Source of the DNA: Gemmatimonadota bacterium
GTDB lineage: Bacteria; Gemmatimonadota; Gemmatimonadetes; Gemmatimonadales; Gemmatimonadaceae
Direction of reading: 5' to 3'
Assembly: GCA_016714015.1 (NCBI GenBank)
Contig: JADJNZ010000001.1
Span: 496,001-560,000 of the forward strand
Length of the DNA stretch: 64,000 nt
The translations under genes and the position numbers were made by a program. Position 1 is the first letter of the stretch. Each line of letters opens with the position of its first letter. Below, in pieces: positions 61,457-64,000 of this stretch. Below the pieces are notes generated by a model. It did no database searches, was not told where the DNA came from, and saw only the letters and a list, made by a program, of their open reading frames with translations.

Positions 61457-61485
61457 ACGGGCGCCGCGCGTTGCGCAGCGCCCGT
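61457..61485 (-). terminator. terminator after atpC
   Basis: ACGGGCGC (61457-61464) and GCGCCCGT (61478-61485) form the stem, with further pairing inside across one mismatch. On the minus strand it is followed by CTTCGTTCC. It probably ends the atp transcript. Confidence 0.65.
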
Positions 61486-61535
61486 GTCAGGACGAGTACA
61501 CCGGAGCCCCGGTTTCAGTTCCGCCCGGGGTGGTC

Positions 61536-63220
<1,685 letters not shown>

Positions 63221-64000
63221 TCAGCCCTGGAGCGCAGAGGCACCGCCGACGATCTCGGCGATCTCCTGCGTGATCTGCGCCTGGCGGGCGCGGTTGTAGG
63301 TGCGACGGAGGAGTTGCAGCATCTCGCCAGCGTTGTCGGTGGCGTTCTTCATCGCCGTGCGGCGCGCCGACTGCTCGGCGGCGACGGTCTCGACCAGCGC
63401 GCGATAGACGGCATTGCGCACGTAGGACGGCAGGAGCTCGGTGAGGATCGCCTCGGCCGAGGGATAGAGCAGGTAGTCCTTCTGCCCGCCCTTCGCGGCC
63501 GGCGGCGTCACCGGGAGGACCCGGTCGGCGGTCGGCGGCGTGGAGAGGACGGAGTTGAAGCGCGACCCGACGACGTAGACGGCATCGAGGTCGCCCCCGA
63601 CGAAGCGGGCCATCAGCGAGTCGACGAGCGACGCGGCATCGGCCGCGGTCGGCTTGTCGGTGATGTCGATGCGGCTCACCGCGACCGCGCGCCCGACGTA
63701 CTTGAAGTAGCCGAGGCCCTTCTTGCCCACGACGTGCAGCTCGACCTTCGTGCCCGCGCCCTCGAGGCGCGTGAGCAGCGCACGCGCCTCCTTGATGAGG
63801 TTCGCGTTGAAGGCGCCGGCGAGGCCGCGGTTGGACGTGAGGAGGATGACCGCCGCGCGCGCCTCCTTGGCCGGCTGCCGGAGGAGCGGGAAGCGCTCCG
63901 CCAGCTCCGGGTTGTAGAGGCTCGCGATCACGTCACCGAGCGCGCGCGCGTACGGCCGCGCCGCGACGACGCGGTCCTGTGCCCGCTTCATCTTCGACGT
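63221..64000 (-). CDS. atpG: ATP synthase F1 gamma subunit (5' end outside window)
   Basis: The visible 259 codons lack the first residues: the frame is open to the right edge and shows TSKMKRAQDRVVAARPYA, which in full proteins follows the start by about 25 residues. The remaining central stalk features are present, including VILLTSNRGLAGAFNANLI and the C-terminal MKNATDNAGEMLQLLRRTYN. It should rotate within the alpha/beta hexamer. Confidence 0.96.
   Translation of the reverse strand, partial: TSKMKRAQDRVVAARPYARALGDVIASLYNPELAERFPLLRQPAKEARAAVILLTSNRGLAGAFNANLIKEARALLTRLEGAGTKVELHVVGKKGLGYFKYVGRAVAVSRIDITDKPTAADAASLVDSLMARFVGGDLDAVYVVGSRFNSVLSTPPTADRVLPVTPPAAKGGQKDYLLYPSAEAILTELLPSYVRNAVYRALVETVAAEQSARRTAMKNATDNAGEMLQLLRRTYNRARQAQITQEIAEIVGGASALQG

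Overview
The window is 64 kb of very GC-rich DNA, densely packed with genes and showing many ATGA/GTGA stop-start overlaps. A Kdo transferase, a SusC/SusD pair and outer-membrane-type proteins point to a diderm bacterium. SusC/SusD receptors, the RicT-metG pairing, TPM/LemA genes, DUF4397 lipoproteins and type IV pilus minor pilins together fit Gemmatimonadota best; that placement is an inference from gene content, not a measured phylogeny. I saw no tRNA, rRNA, prophage, insertion sequence or CRISPR array.

Layout. 1-2.8 kb (minus): ECF sigma factor, putative membrane anti-sigma factor, HEAT-repeat protein (cut by the window edge). 3-8.2 kb: type IV pilus minor pilins (PilV, PilW and an oversized PilX-like protein; a separate GspH/FimT-like gene) around a divergent AraC-type regulator. 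8.2-12.4 kb: coaE, gcvH and convergent gcvP. 12.4-20.4 kb: a seven-gene plus-strand run with a small membrane protein, a LipM/LplA-like enzyme, a peptide ABC importer and a POT peptide symporter. 20.4-26.2 kb: a coiled-coil protein, a hypothetical, and a coupled cluster of two glycosyltransferases, a DUF3108 protein and an unrecognised conserved protein. 26.4-34.2 kb: lipA, complete pyruvate dehydrogenase (E1 alpha, E1 beta, E2, E3), lipB and a hydrolase. 35-38.8 kb: UvrD-like helicase facing asnB. 39-47.6 kb: an aminopeptidase, then dnaE-accA-ricT-metG. 47.6-50.9 kb: M23 peptidase facing a TPM-nucleotidyltransferase-lemA operon. 51-58.2 kb: SusC/SusD outer-membrane uptake locus with accessory lipoproteins. 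58.6-61.4 kb: DsbA-like protein, Kdo transferase, outer-membrane protein. 61.5-64 kb: atpG (partial), atpD, atpC.

How the parts connect. Lipoate metabolism is unusually well represented: lipA, lipB and a LipM/LplA-like protein, plus the lipoylated acceptors GcvH and PDH E2 and the E3 enzyme both complexes need. gcvT is not in the window.

The most interesting element lies upstream of asnB (38854-39022, minus strand). A promoter-like sequence is followed directly by a 24-codon reading frame with three Asn codons in a five-codon stretch. After it come two mutually exclusive RNA pairings and a perfect terminator hairpin with a T-tract. This is the layout of ribosome-mediated attenuation, here apparently sensing asparaginyl-tRNA. 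A second, broader signal is a TANNNT box 6-7 nt before the start codon of at least seven genes that lack a Shine-Dalgarno sequence, which suggests leaderless transcripts. Two families of intergenic inverted repeats are also present.
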